Shown in pieces: positions 1 through 5,964 of a DNA stretch of 10,354 bases. How positions within the stretch are numbered: the first letter of the stretch is position 1; every line of letters starts with the position of its first letter. The translations under genes and the position numbers were made by a program. The DNA lies in assembly GCA_024636105.1 (NCBI GenBank), contig JAGXHO010000006.1, forward strand, positions 1 to 10,354. Direction: 5' to 3'. Source of the stretch: Trueperaceae bacterium. GTDB lineage: Bacteria; Deinococcota; Deinococci; Deinococcales; Trueperaceae. The notes under the pieces were generated by a model that saw only the letters and a program-made list of their open reading frames with translations, was not told the origin of the DNA and searched no databases.

Positions 1-78
1 CCCACCGACGACGTCCCGGACGACCTCGGTGGGGACCCGGGCCAGGGGGACCCGCCGGCGAGCGCATTGGATCCCTGA
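1..78 (+). CDS. C-terminal tail of an unidentified protein (partial)
   Basis: Frame 1 is open from the left edge to a TGA at 76-78 and encodes 25 residues rich in Asp, Pro and Gly (PTDDVPDDLGGDP... ASALDP). Almost all codons end in G or C, as in the confident genes of the window, and that pattern is the main reason to call it coding. The tail looks disordered and acidic and shows no domain, so no function can be given. The opposite strand has a possible ATG at 67, but its Arg/Pro/Gly-rich translation looks like a shadow. The gene body lies outside the window. Confidence 0.5.
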   Translation, partial: PTDDVPDDLGGDPGQGDPPASALDP

Positions 79-111
79 CGCCGGGGCGGCGATGCCGACG
101 GCGCCCTTCGC

Positions 112-141
112 TTTACAGCGTCGTCGCCGTTCTGGTAGCCT
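112..141 (+). promoter_or_regulatory. Promoter of the tRNA-Asn gene
   Basis: TTTACA at 112-117 (5 of 6 matches to TTGACA), an 18-bp spacer and TAGCCT at 136-141 form a sigma-70-type promoter. A TG at 133-134 gives it an extended -10. Initiation near 148 would leave a 5' leader of about 40 nt before the mature tRNA, for RNase P to remove. This is the best -35/-10 pair in the window, as might be expected for a stable RNA gene. No transcript data support it. Confidence 0.5.
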
Positions 142-189
142 ATCGGTCGCTCGCGGCGCGATCCGCCGGTCGTGGTCGCGAGCGCTCGG

Positions 190-264
190 TCGGCGGTAGC
201 TCAGCGGTAGAGCGATCGGCTGTTAACCGATTGGTCGTAGGTTCGATTCCTACCCGCCGAGCCA
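190..264 (+). tRNA. tRNA-Asn (anticodon GTT), CCA encoded
   Basis: A complete cloverleaf can be drawn. The acceptor stem TCGGCGG (190-196) pairs with CCGCCGA (254-260). The D stem is GCTC/GAGC (199-202/210-213). The anticodon stem ATCGG/CCGAT (215-219/227-231) carries loop CTGTTAA with anticodon GTT at 222-224, which reads AAC/AAU. The variable loop is 5 nt. The T stem GTAGG/CCTAC (237-241/249-253) carries loop TTCGATT. The discriminator base is G261 and CCA is encoded at 262-264. The initial U and discriminator G are both usual for bacterial tRNA-Asn. All stems pair without mismatch, so the gene should be functional. Confidence 0.97.
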
Positions 265-266
265 TG

Positions 267-284
267 CGATCTCTCAGGAGATCG
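267..284. other. Small hairpin just 3' of tRNA-Asn
   Basis: CGATCTC (267-273) and GAGATCG (278-284) form a perfect 7-bp stem with a 4-nt TCAG loop, starting 2 nt after the encoded CCA. It lies directly against the larger stem at 285-317. It may help define the 3' trailer of the tRNA precursor or form part of a compound terminator. The structure is visible in the sequence; the role is inferred. Confidence 0.4.
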
Positions 285-317
285 GAAACGGACTGAACCC
301 AAGGTTCGGTCCGTTTC
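285..317. terminator. Likely terminator between tRNA-Asn and the YihY-family gene
   Basis: GAAACGGACTGAACC (285-299) and GGTTCGGTCCGTTTC (303-317) form a 15-bp stem with one T-G wobble and a 3-nt CAA loop. The stem edge is A-rich on the 5' side and T-rich on the 3' side (GAAAC...GTTTC). Its position between a + strand tRNA and a - strand gene converging on it suits a bidirectional terminator. There is no uninterrupted U tract on either strand, so termination efficiency is uncertain. The remaining gap to 381 shows no further structure or gene. Confidence 0.6.
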
Positions 318-381
318 GTCGTTAGGTCGTTCCCTTCGGCTCGCCGGCGGCGGGCGCGCACCGTCGCGGGGCACCTGCGCC

Positions 382-1245
382 TCACCGGTCGCGTGGCACC
401 GCATGGGCGTCCGGGACGATCGAGTCGCCGCGGCGCCGCCCGTAGACCTTGGTGAACTCCGCGCCGAGCAACAGGATCTGCGCCGATACGTACACCCACA
501 GCAGGATCGCGACGAGGGCGCCCGCCGCTCCGTATGCGCCGGCCACGGCGCCGCGCGACAGGTACAGGCTGAGCAGCCAGTTCGCCATCACGAACACGAC
601 CGCCGTGACGTAGCCACCGACCAAGACCGTCCGCCACGGGATGCGCACGCTGGGCAGGAACTTGAAGAGCAACGCGAACGCCAGACCGGACACGACCAGG
701 AGGATCAAGGGGTCGAGCAGGGCCAACAGGGTGCCCGTCTGCGGCGCCTGCTCCCGCACGGCGCCGGCCAAGGTGCGCAAGACGGCGGTACCCACCAGCG
801 CTCCGAACAGCAGAAGTCCCGCGCCGAGGATCGTCACGAGCGACTTGAGCCGCACACGGAGCGTGTGGCGCAGGCCGGATCGGCCCGGCTCCGGCTTCAC
901 GTCCCAGATGACGTCGAGGGCCTTCTGGAGCTGCGCCATGACGCCGGTCGCGCCGACCAGGACGATGCTCGCCCCCACGACCGTCGCCAGGACGTTGCCG
1001 CCCGAGGTTTGGCGGTTCTCGATCATGGTGCGCACCAGCTGCGCCGCGTCCTGCCCTGCCACGCCCCGAACCTGCTCCATGATCGTCACCTGCGCGTCGC
1101 CCCGGCCGAAGAAGGTCAGCACGGCGATGACGATGATGAGCATCGGGGCCAGCGAGAAGGTCGCGTAGTACGCGAGCGCCGCCGCGAACACGCCGACGTC
1201 GTCGCGCTTCCATGCACCGAACGTCTGTTTCAGAAGCTCCATCAT
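382..1245 (-). CDS. YihY/BrkB-family inner-membrane protein
   Basis: This 287-residue polytopic membrane protein belongs to the YihY/virulence factor BrkB family, whose molecular function is still unsettled (the family was once misnamed RNase BN). Residues 14-47 hold the typical opening in which a charged KRDD stretch precedes a first helix (AALAYYATFSLAPMLIIVIA). Five more hydrophobic segments follow at about 83-114, 134-160, 172-197, 203-230 and 233-263. The last ends in the family-like ILLLGAEFTKVYGRR, before a short polar tail. Length and helix count are usual for the family. The ATG at 1245 was chosen because AGGGA lies 7 nt upstream in the mRNA; an ATG immediately after it would remove only one residue. 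The gene is transcribed alone, from a candidate -10 at 1330-1335 through a leader that contains tandem repeats, and it converges on the tRNA gene. Confidence 0.92.
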   Translation of the reverse strand: MMELLKQTFGAWKRDDVGVFAAALAYYATFSLAPMLIIVIAVLTFFGRGDAQVTIMEQVRGVAGQDAAQLVRTMIENRQTSGGNVLATVVGASIVLVGATGVMAQLQKALDVIWDVKPEPGRSGLRHTLRVRLKSLVTILGAGLLLFGALVGTAVLRTLAGAVREQAPQTGTLLALLDPLILLVVSGLAFALLFKFLPSVRIPWRTVLVGGYVTAVVFVMANWLLSLYLSRGAVAGAYGAAGALVAILLWVYVSAQILLLGAEFTKVYGRRRGDSIVPDAHAVPRDR

Positions 1246-1262
1246 CGATGTCCCTACGTGCG

Positions 1263-1318
1263 TGCGACCGCCGCGCGTGCGACCGCCCGTGCCTGCGACC
1301 GCCCGTGCCTGCGACCGC
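1263..1318. repeat. 16-bp tandem repeat in the leader of the YihY-family gene
   Basis: The core TGCGACCGC occurs four times, at 1263-1271, 1278-1286, 1294-1302 and 1310-1318, spaced 15, 16 and 16 bp. Two units (1278-1293 and 1294-1309) are identical 16-mers, TGCGACCGCCCGTGCC. The array lies between the YihY start codon at 1245 and its candidate -10 at 1330-1335, so it would be transcribed into the 5' leader. CCCGTG (1302-1307) and CACGGG (1319-1324) can form a 6-bp stem around the last unit. No open frame with convincing coding features runs through it. Confidence 0.75.
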
Positions 1319-1329
1319 CACGGGCGCCC

Positions 1330-1335
1330 AGCCTA
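1330..1335 (-). promoter_or_regulatory. Candidate -10 box of the YihY-family gene
   Basis: Read on the minus strand, 1335-1330 is TAGGCT, of the TANNNT form shared by other start regions in this window. Initiation near 1323 would give a leader of roughly 78 nt that contains the tandem repeats and ends in an AGGGA ribosome site. No good -35 box stands at 17-18 bp. This is weak support, based on motif form and position only. Confidence 0.3.
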
Positions 1336-1425
1336 GCCATCCTGCCGGCGGAATCGGGGTCCGGCGGTCACACGCGACGCCACCACGTCGGGAGGTTCCG
1401 GCGGCCGAGGGGTCCGGCACGGTCC

Positions 1426-1455
1426 CCGACCTCGGGCGTGGCGACGCGGTAGCCT
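1426..1455 (+). promoter_or_regulatory. Leaderless promoter of the dipeptidase-ClC operon
   Basis: TAGCCT at 1450-1455 is followed by exactly 6 bases and then the ATG at 1462. Initiation 7 bases after the -10 would therefore start the message on the start codon itself. The upstream hexamer CCGACC (1426-1431), at an 18-bp spacer, is a partial -35 match. No AGG-type ribosome site precedes the ATG, which agrees with a leaderless message. The same TAGCCT hexamer is used in front of the tRNA-Asn gene. Confidence 0.55.
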
Positions 1456-1461
1456 GACCGC

Positions 1462-2490
1462 ATGCAGACCGTCTTCGATGGCCACAACGACACCCTGCTC
1501 ACCCTGCTCGAGCACCCCGAGCGGGCGTTCGGCGACCGCCTCGCCGAGGGCCACGTCGATCGCGTCCGGGCCCACGAGGGCGGCTTGGCCGGCGGGCTCT
1601 TCGCGATGTTCACCCCGGAGCGCGACGGCGGCATCGGCGGCGTGCCCGCCGCGGCGCCGACGGACCGCGCACCCTTCGGCCCGATCGACGGCGACCACGC
1701 GCTGCGCACCACCCTGCGCATGTTCGCGCTGCTGCGCCGGATCGAGGCCGATGGCTTCGTGCGCGTGTGCGCGACGGCCGATCAGGTCGAGGCTGCCGTC
1801 GCCGGCGGCGTGATGGCCGCGGTCCCGCACCTCGAGGGGGCCGAAGCGATCGTCCACCTCGAGGTGCTCGAGGTGCTGCATGCCCTCGGGCTGCGCTCGC
1901 TGGGGCCGGTGTGGAGCCGCCCCAACGCGTTCGCAACGGGCGTGCCGTTCGCGTTCCCCGGCACGTCGGACGTCGGCCCGGGGCTCACCGCGGCTGGGCG
2001 GGCGCTGGTGGTGGCATGCGACCGGCTCCGCATCGTGCTCGACGTCTCGCACCTGAACGCCGCGGGGTTCTGGGAGCTGCTCGAGCTGGGCAGCCGCCCG
2101 GTGGTCGCGAGCCACTCGAACGCACACGCCCTCAGCGCCAGCCCGCGGAACCTGACCGACGATCAGCTCGCGGCGCTCGCCGAGCGCGACGGGCTCGTGG
2201 GCCTGAACTTCGCGGTCGGCTTCCTGCGGGAGGACGGGCGCGGCGAGGCGGACACGCCGCTCGAGACGATGGTGCGCCACCTCGACCACTTGGTCGAGAC
2301 CATGGGCGAGGACCGCGTTGGGTTCGGTTCGGATTTCGACGGCGCGACCATGCCCGCCGCGATCGGCGACGCCGCCGGACTGCCCCGCTTGATCGATGCG
2401 CTCCGCACGCACGGCTGGAACGACGCGCTCATCGACAAGGTGGCGTTCCGGAACTGGCTGTCCGTGCTGCGGCGCGTGCAGGAAGGCTGA
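1462..2490 (+). CDS. Membrane dipeptidase (renal dipeptidase family, peptidase M19)
   Basis: This 342-residue zinc metallohydrolase is predicted to cleave dipeptides. The M19 metal and active-site residues are all visible. H8 and D10 lie in FDGHNDTL, and the bridging glutamate E125 in VPHLEGAE. H197 is in LDVSHLN, H218 in VASHSN, R229 follows in SPRN, and D291 is in GFGSDFDG. Their spacing closely follows that of human renal dipeptidase (H20, D22, E125, H198, H219, R230, D288). There is no signal peptide, so the enzyme is probably cytoplasmic despite the family name. The ATG sits 6 nt behind a -10 box and has no ribosome site, suggesting a leaderless message. The ClC gene follows after 6 bp and is probably cotranscribed. 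The exact substrate cannot be read from sequence; members also act on D-amino-acid-containing and other unusual dipeptides. Confidence 0.95.
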   Translation: MQTVFDGHNDTLLTLLEHPERAFGDRLAEGHVDRVRAHEGGLAGGLFAMFTPERDGGIGGVPAAAPTDRAPFGPIDGDHALRTTLRMFALLRRIEADGFVRVCATADQVEAAVAGGVMAAVPHLEGAEAIVHLEVLEVLHALGLRSLGPVWSRPNAFATGVPFAFPGTSDVGPGLTAAGRALVVACDRLRIVLDVSHLNAAGFWELLELGSRPVVASHSNAHALSASPRNLTDDQLAALAERDGLVGLNFAVGFLREDGRGEADTPLETMVRHLDHLVETMGEDRVGFGSDFDGATMPAAIGDAAGLPRLIDALRTHGWNDALIDKVAFRNWLSVLRRVQEG

Positions 2491-2496
2491 CCCACG

Positions 2497-4590
2497 GTGG
2501 CCGGGGCTCGGACCCCCGGATCTTGGCTCGGACGCGCCCTCGGCGTGGTCCGGAGGCTCGGCGCCACGTCGCTGAGCGGCGCCTCCTCCGAGACCCTGTC
2601 GTTGGTCGCGAGCGCGATCGTCGTCGGGGCGCTGGCCGGCCTTGCCGCGGTCGGCTTCGATCGCCTCGTCCACGGCGTCGGCGAGCTCGTCCTCCTCGGG
2701 CGCGGCCAGCTCGGGTGGGTCCCGATGGCGATCCTGACGGTCCTGACGCCCGCCGTGGGCGGACTGCTCGTGGCGCCGATCGTCGTGCGCTGGTCGCCGG
2801 ACGCGCGCGGGTCCGGGGTGCCGCACGTGATGGTGGCGGTCTCGAACCTGGGGGGCCGGGTGTCGCGGCGGCTCCTCTTCTGGCGTCCGCTCGCGACCGC
2901 CCTGTCGGTCGGGACCGGCGCATCGCTGGGGTCCGAGGGCCCCGTGGTGCAGATGGGGGCCTCGATCGCGTCGCTGTGGTCGTCGTGGTGGCGCCTGAAC
3001 GACGAACGCCGGCGCAACCTCGCCGCGGTCGCCGCGGCCGGCGCGATCGCGGCCACCTTCAACGCGCCGATCGCGGGCGCGCTCTTCGCGCTCGAGGAGG
3101 TGTTGGGCAAGTTCGAGGGCCGCAACTTCTCGTCGGTCGTCATCGGTGCGGTGTCGGCGACCGCCGTCTCGCGCTCCATGCTCGGCGACGCCCCGGCCTT
3201 CTCGGTCCCCGATGTGTACATGCTCAGCTCACCGTTCGAGCTGCCGCTCTACCTGGCCCTCGGCCTGCTGGCGGCGGTCCTGGCGGTCGCCACCATCCGC
3301 GTGCTGGTCGGGAGCGAGGACCTCTTCAACCGCTGGAAGGTCAACCCGTGGTTCCGGCCGGCGCTGGGCGGGCTCGCGGTCGGCCTCTTGGCGCTGGCGC
3401 TGCCCGAGGTACTCGGCCGCGGCTACGACACCATCGGCGGCATCCTGAACGAGGACCTCAGCGCGCCGGTCCTCCTTGCCGGCGTCCTCGTCGGCAAGCT
3501 GCTCGCGACCGGGGCATCGATCGGTTCGTGGGGTTCGGGTGGCATCCTCGCGCCGACGCTCATGATCGGCGCTACGTTCGGCGCGCTGTTCGGCGAGGGA
3601 GCGCGGGCGCTGTTCCCAGCGCTGGCGATCCGGCCGGGTGCGTACGCCCTCGTCGGGATGGCGGCGGTCTTCGCCGGCGTCACGCGCGCGCCGATGAGCT
3701 CGATCGTCATGGTGTTCGAGCTGTCGGGCAGCTACCAGATGATCCTGCCGCTCTTGCTCGCGGCGGTCATCGCGACGCTCGCCGCCGATCTGATGCACAC
3801 CGATTCGTACTACGAGATGATGCTCGCGCGCCGCGGCTTGAGCCTGATCCGCGCCCGCGACACCGACCTCCTGCAGACCGTGACCGTGGACGAGGTGATG
3901 GCCCGCGACGTCCCCACGGTCGCGGCCGAGGACACCGTCCGCGACCTCGCGGACGCGCTCGTGGCCTCGCACGACCACGGCTTCGTGGTCACGCCCCGCG
4001 CCGAGCCGGAGCGCATGATCGGGATCGTCACGCTCACCGACCTCGAACGCGTGCGGCGCGAGGAGCTGCCCGATACGACGCCGATTCGCGAGGTTTGTCG
4101 GAGCGACGTGCAGTGCGCCCACCCGGAAGAGCCGGCGAGCGCCGTGCTCGAGCGGATGGCGGCGCTGGGGATCGGGCGGATGCCAGTGGTGCGCCGAGAG
4201 GCGCCCGATCGGCCGATCGGCGTGGTGCGGCAGACCGACCTGGCGCGTGCGTACTACCTCGCGTTGCGGCGCGAGCGCACGCAGGACGAGCTCGACGGCC
4301 GCTTGCGGCTGCGCGACCTCACGGGTCAGGAGATCGTCGAGGTCAAGGTGCCGCGCGGGGCGCGGCTGGCCGGCACGTCGCTGCGCGAGGCGCGGCTGCC
4401 GCACGACACGATCGTCGTCGCCATCCGCCGCGGCACCCGCACGCTGTTCCCACACGGGGAGAGCACCTTGGAACCCGGCGACACGATCGTGGCGAACGTG
4501 GCGCCGGGCTTCGGACCGAGCTTCCGGGCGTTGATCACCGACCTCGGCGACCGCCCGCCGGCGGCCGACGACCCGCCGACCATCGGCTAG
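2497..4590 (+). CDS. ClC-family chloride transporter with CBS pair and TrkA-C domain
   Basis: This is a 697-residue membrane protein. The ClC transport domain spans about residues 33-435. It contains GSGVP (105-109), GSEGP with the gating glutamate E147, the inner glutamate pair E200/E201 in ALFALEEV, and GSGGILAP (347-353). Y413 in GSYQMILP matches the central tyrosine of E. coli ClC-ec1. Retention of both the gating and the inner glutamate favours a Cl-/H+ antiporter over a pure channel, and the serine in GSGVP argues against the fluoride-specific branch. Two CBS domains follow (about 465-520 and 528-590, starting VDEVMARDVPTVA), then a TrkA-C/RCK_C domain (about 612-670, with EVKVPRGARLAGTSLRE and LEPGDTIVA). 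These cytoplasmic modules suggest gating by a nucleotide ligand, which is inference. The GTG start is supported by AGGAAGG about 10 nt upstream, inside the end of the dipeptidase gene. The two stops of this convergent pair (4590 and 4598) are 7 bp apart. Confidence 0.95.
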   Translation: MAGARTPGSWLGRALGVVRRLGATSLSGASSETLSLVASAIVVGALAGLAAVGFDRLVHGVGELVLLGRGQLGWVPMAILTVLTPAVGGLLVAPIVVRWSPDARGSGVPHVMVAVSNLGGRVSRRLLFWRPLATALSVGTGASLGSEGPVVQMGASIASLWSSWWRLNDERRRNLAAVAAAGAIAATFNAPIAGALFALEEVLGKFEGRNFSSVVIGAVSATAVSRSMLGDAPAFSVPDVYMLSSPFELPLYLALGLLAAVLAVATIRVLVGSEDLFNRWKVNPWFRPALGGLAVGLLALALPEVLGRGYDTIGGILNEDLSAPVLLAGVLVGKLLATGASIGSWGSGGILAPTLMIGATFGALFGEGARALFPALAIRPGAYALVGMAAVFAGVTRAPMSSIVMVFELSGSYQMILPLLLAAVIATLAADLMHTDSYYEMMLARRGLSLIRARDTDLLQTVTVDEVMARDVPTVAAEDTVRDLADALVASHDHGFVVTPRAEPERMIGIVTLTDLERVRREELPDTTPIREVCRSDVQCAHPEEPASAVLERMAALGIGRMPVVRREAPDRPIGVVRQTDLARAYYLALRRERTQDELDGRLRLRDLTGQEIVEVKVPRGARLAGTSLREARLPHDTIVVAIRRGTRTLFPHGESTLEPGDTIVANVAPGFGPSFRALITDLGDRPPAADDPPTIG

Positions 4591-4597
4591 CGCGCGT

Positions 4598-5533
4598 TCA
4601 GTTCCCTCCGGCCAACTGCCGCACGTCGAGGAGGAAGTTGCCGTCCGTGGGCAACATGATCGTCTGGACGGTCGGCGCGAGCCGCTGCGCGAACTCGAGC
4701 TGGATCAGGTCGGGGTTGCCGCGCAACGCGTCGGCCCGCAGCTCGAGCGCCTGCGCTTCGCCCTCGGCGCGCGCGATGGCGGCGTCGCGCTCCCCTTCGG
4801 CCTCGATCACCCGCCGCTGCGCGGAGATCTCGGATTGCCGCCGGCGGTTCTCTTCGACCTCGACCTGCTGCTCGGCCGCTTGCTTCTCCTCGATCGCATC
4901 GGTGATCAGGGTCGGGATGCGCACGTCGCGCAGCAGCACGCCCAGGATGAGCAGGTTGTCCCTCGAGAGGCTGTCCGAGAGCGCGGTCTCGATGTTCCGC
5001 TGCAGCTCCATGCGCTGGCTGCTGATCAGGTTGGCGGCGTCGTACTCGGCGATCCCGTCGCGCACCGCGGTCCGGACCTGCGGGCGCAGGCGGATGTTGA
5101 CGTACGAAGGGCCGATGTCCTGGTGCAGCCGAGCGGCTTCCGGGGACGAGACCTGGTAGAGGACCGTGACGTCGACGCCGATGTCGAGGCCCTCCGAGGA
5201 GCGCGCGTTGATCTGATCGCCGGTCGACGTGGCGAGCGTGAGCTCCTGCTGGCGAACGTCGTAGACGGTGATCTGCTGGAGCACGGGCAGGACGATGTGG
5301 AACCCCTCGCCCAGCTCGTCGTCCTGGACGCCGCCGAACACGTTGAAGACCACGCCGACGTTGCCGGCGGGGATCACCACGAAGGCGAAGGAGAGGAAGG
5401 CGACCGCGGCCCCGGCGACGATGGCCGCGAAGCCGGCGCGGCCGGCGCCGGGGCGACCTAGCTGGCGCCCTTGGGTGACGAGCCCGACGCCGAGGACGGC
5501 GATTGCGATTCCGATGAGCAGAACGATGTTCAC
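4598..5533 (-). CDS. Prohibitin/SPFH-domain membrane protein
   Basis: This 311-residue protein is of the prohibitin type, a family that forms large membrane-bound scaffold rings and often modulates membrane proteases such as FtsH. Two N-terminal hydrophobic helices (about 3-19 and 33-54) are followed by the SPFH/Band 7 domain, starting IPAGNVGVVFNVFGGV near 54. A charged coiled coil runs over about 214-270 (EEKQAAEQQVEVEENRRR, then alanine/glutamate repeats). The conserved C-terminal strand is TIMLPTDGNFLL. I chose GTG at 5533 because GGAGGT stands 4 nt upstream. The frame stays open to an ATG at 5632, but that start would overlap the upstream gene and has a low-complexity arginine-rich extension. 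A -10-like TACACT lies at 5556-5551. The upstream 94-residue gene is in the same direction, 49 bp away. No partner protease lies in the window. Confidence 0.93.
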   Translation of the reverse strand: MNIVLLIGIAIAVLGVGLVTQGRQLGRPGAGRAGFAAIVAGAAVAFLSFAFVVIPAGNVGVVFNVFGGVQDDELGEGFHIVLPVLQQITVYDVRQQELTLATSTGDQINARSSEGLDIGVDVTVLYQVSSPEAARLHQDIGPSYVNIRLRPQVRTAVRDGIAEYDAANLISSQRMELQRNIETALSDSLSRDNLLILGVLLRDVRIPTLITDAIEEKQAAEQQVEVEENRRRQSEISAQRRVIEAEGERDAAIARAEGEAQALELRADALRGNPDLIQLEFAQRLAPTVQTIMLPTDGNFLLDVRQLAGGN

Positions 5534-5550
5534 GTAGACCTCCGCCCCCG

Positions 5551-5556
5551 AGTGTA
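5551..5556 (-). promoter_or_regulatory. Candidate -10 box of the SPFH gene
   Basis: The minus strand reads TACACT at 5556-5551, identical to the box in front of the 94-residue gene. Initiation near 5544 would give a very short leader, of roughly a dozen bases, that just includes the GGAGGT ribosome site (5543-5538) before GTG at 5533. No clear -35 is present. Readthrough from the upstream gene is the alternative. Confidence 0.35.
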
Positions 5557-5582
5557 GGACGGCGGGGCCGGATCGAACGAAT

Positions 5583-5867
5583 TCAGGCTTCCTGGCGTGC
5601 CTTCGCGGCGCCGAGCGGGTTCGACACCGCATGCCGAGCGGCGGCCCACGCGCGTTTGAGCTCCTGCTCCTCGAGGTCGAGGTCGGAAGGGTCGGCGTCG
5701 GCGAAGCGCCCCACCTCGGCCTCCTTGGCCGCGAGCAGGGCGTTCAGGACCGCGTGCAGGGTCAGGCGCACGCCCAGCCCCTCGCGGAGCAGGTCCTGGA
5801 GCTCCAGCACGCGGTGGACGAGGTCGTCGTGGCTCATGGCCTCGAGCTCGGCGCGGGTGCGTTGCAT
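5583..5867 (-). CDS. Hypothetical 94-residue helical protein
   Basis: I do not recognise this small protein. It is soluble-looking and rich in Leu, Ala and Glu. A predicted helical stretch from about 5 to 55 (ELEAMSHDDLVHRVLELQDLL, then LTLHAVLNALLAAKEAEV) is followed by an acidic linker (DADPSDLDLEEQE) and a second helix (LKRAWAAARHAV). It has no cysteine, no metal-type motif and no membrane segment. GC at third positions is near total, supporting a real gene. The ATG at 5867 was chosen because TACACT ends exactly 6 bases before it, giving a leaderless message; an ATG at 5837 (M11) is the alternative start. It is divergent from the amidase and runs in the same direction as the SPFH gene 49 bp downstream, so a link to the prohibitin protein is possible but unproven. 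Confidence 0.75.
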   Translation of the reverse strand: MQRTRAELEAMSHDDLVHRVLELQDLLREGLGVRLTLHAVLNALLAAKEAEVGRFADADPSDLDLEEQELKRAWAAARHAVSNPLGAAKARQEA

Positions 5868-5873
5868 CGAACG

Positions 5874-5879
5874 AGTGTA
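5874..5879 (-). promoter_or_regulatory. Leaderless promoter of the 94-residue gene
   Basis: The minus strand reads TACACT at 5879-5874, then 6 bases, then ATG at 5867. This is the same geometry as the dipeptidase start. No ribosome site lies between the box and the ATG. The -35 region at 17-20 bp has only poor matches (CGACG-type sequence). Confidence 0.45.
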
Positions 5880-5909
5880 CCGTGCCGCCCCCGGTGGCGC
5901 GTCGGCGAG

Positions 5910-5938
5910 GGCCGTCCCGGCCCGCCGTCGGGACGGCC
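5910..5938. promoter_or_regulatory. Perfect 10-bp inverted repeat, operator candidate
   Basis: GGCCGTCCCG (5910-5919) and CGGGACGGCC (5929-5938) are exact reverse complements separated by 9 bp, so arm centres are 19 bp apart, about two helical turns. The element sits in the 97-bp gap between the divergent 94-residue gene and the amidase gene. Its right arm covers the place where the amidase -35 would be, 17-18 bp before TACGCT at 5954. That placement suits a dimeric repressor site. Both proposed transcripts start outside the element, so a role as an RNA hairpin is less likely. Confidence 0.45.
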
Positions 5939-5953
5939 GCAGGACGCGCCAGG

Positions 5954-5959
5954 TACGCT
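5954..5959 (+). promoter_or_regulatory. Leaderless promoter of the amidase gene
   Basis: TACGCT at 5954-5959 is followed by 5 bases and the ATG at 5965, so transcription would begin on or very near the start codon. No ribosome site is present (GGCCC only). The -35 region GGGACG falls in the right arm of the inverted repeat at 5929-5938. Confidence 0.45.
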
Positions 5960-5964
5960 GGCCC

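Noticed and set aside
1356..1418. 10-bp direct repeat GGGGTCCGGC at 1356-1365 and 1409-1418
   Set aside because: Short, GC-only and 53 bp apart; expected by chance at this base composition and not tied to a promoter element.
140..1420. A 426-codon minus-strand open frame spanning the tRNA and the YihY region
   Set aside because: It reads straight through the antisense of the tRNA-Asn gene, giving the well-known artefact peptide GIEPTTNRLTADRSTAELPP, and it runs out of frame through the YihY gene. The composition is Arg/Gly/Ala-rich noise.
1767..5159. An 1130-codon plus-strand open frame
   Set aside because: It is an out-of-frame shadow of the dipeptidase and ClC genes running into the antisense of the SPFH gene. 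It is open only because GC-rich sequence has few stops, and it is dominated by Arg and Ala.
4598..5632. Longer SPFH start at the ATG at 5632
   Set aside because: The extra 33 residues are arginine-rich, overlap the end of the 94-residue gene and lack a ribosome site, whereas GTG at 5533 has GGAGGT and begins directly with the first membrane helix.
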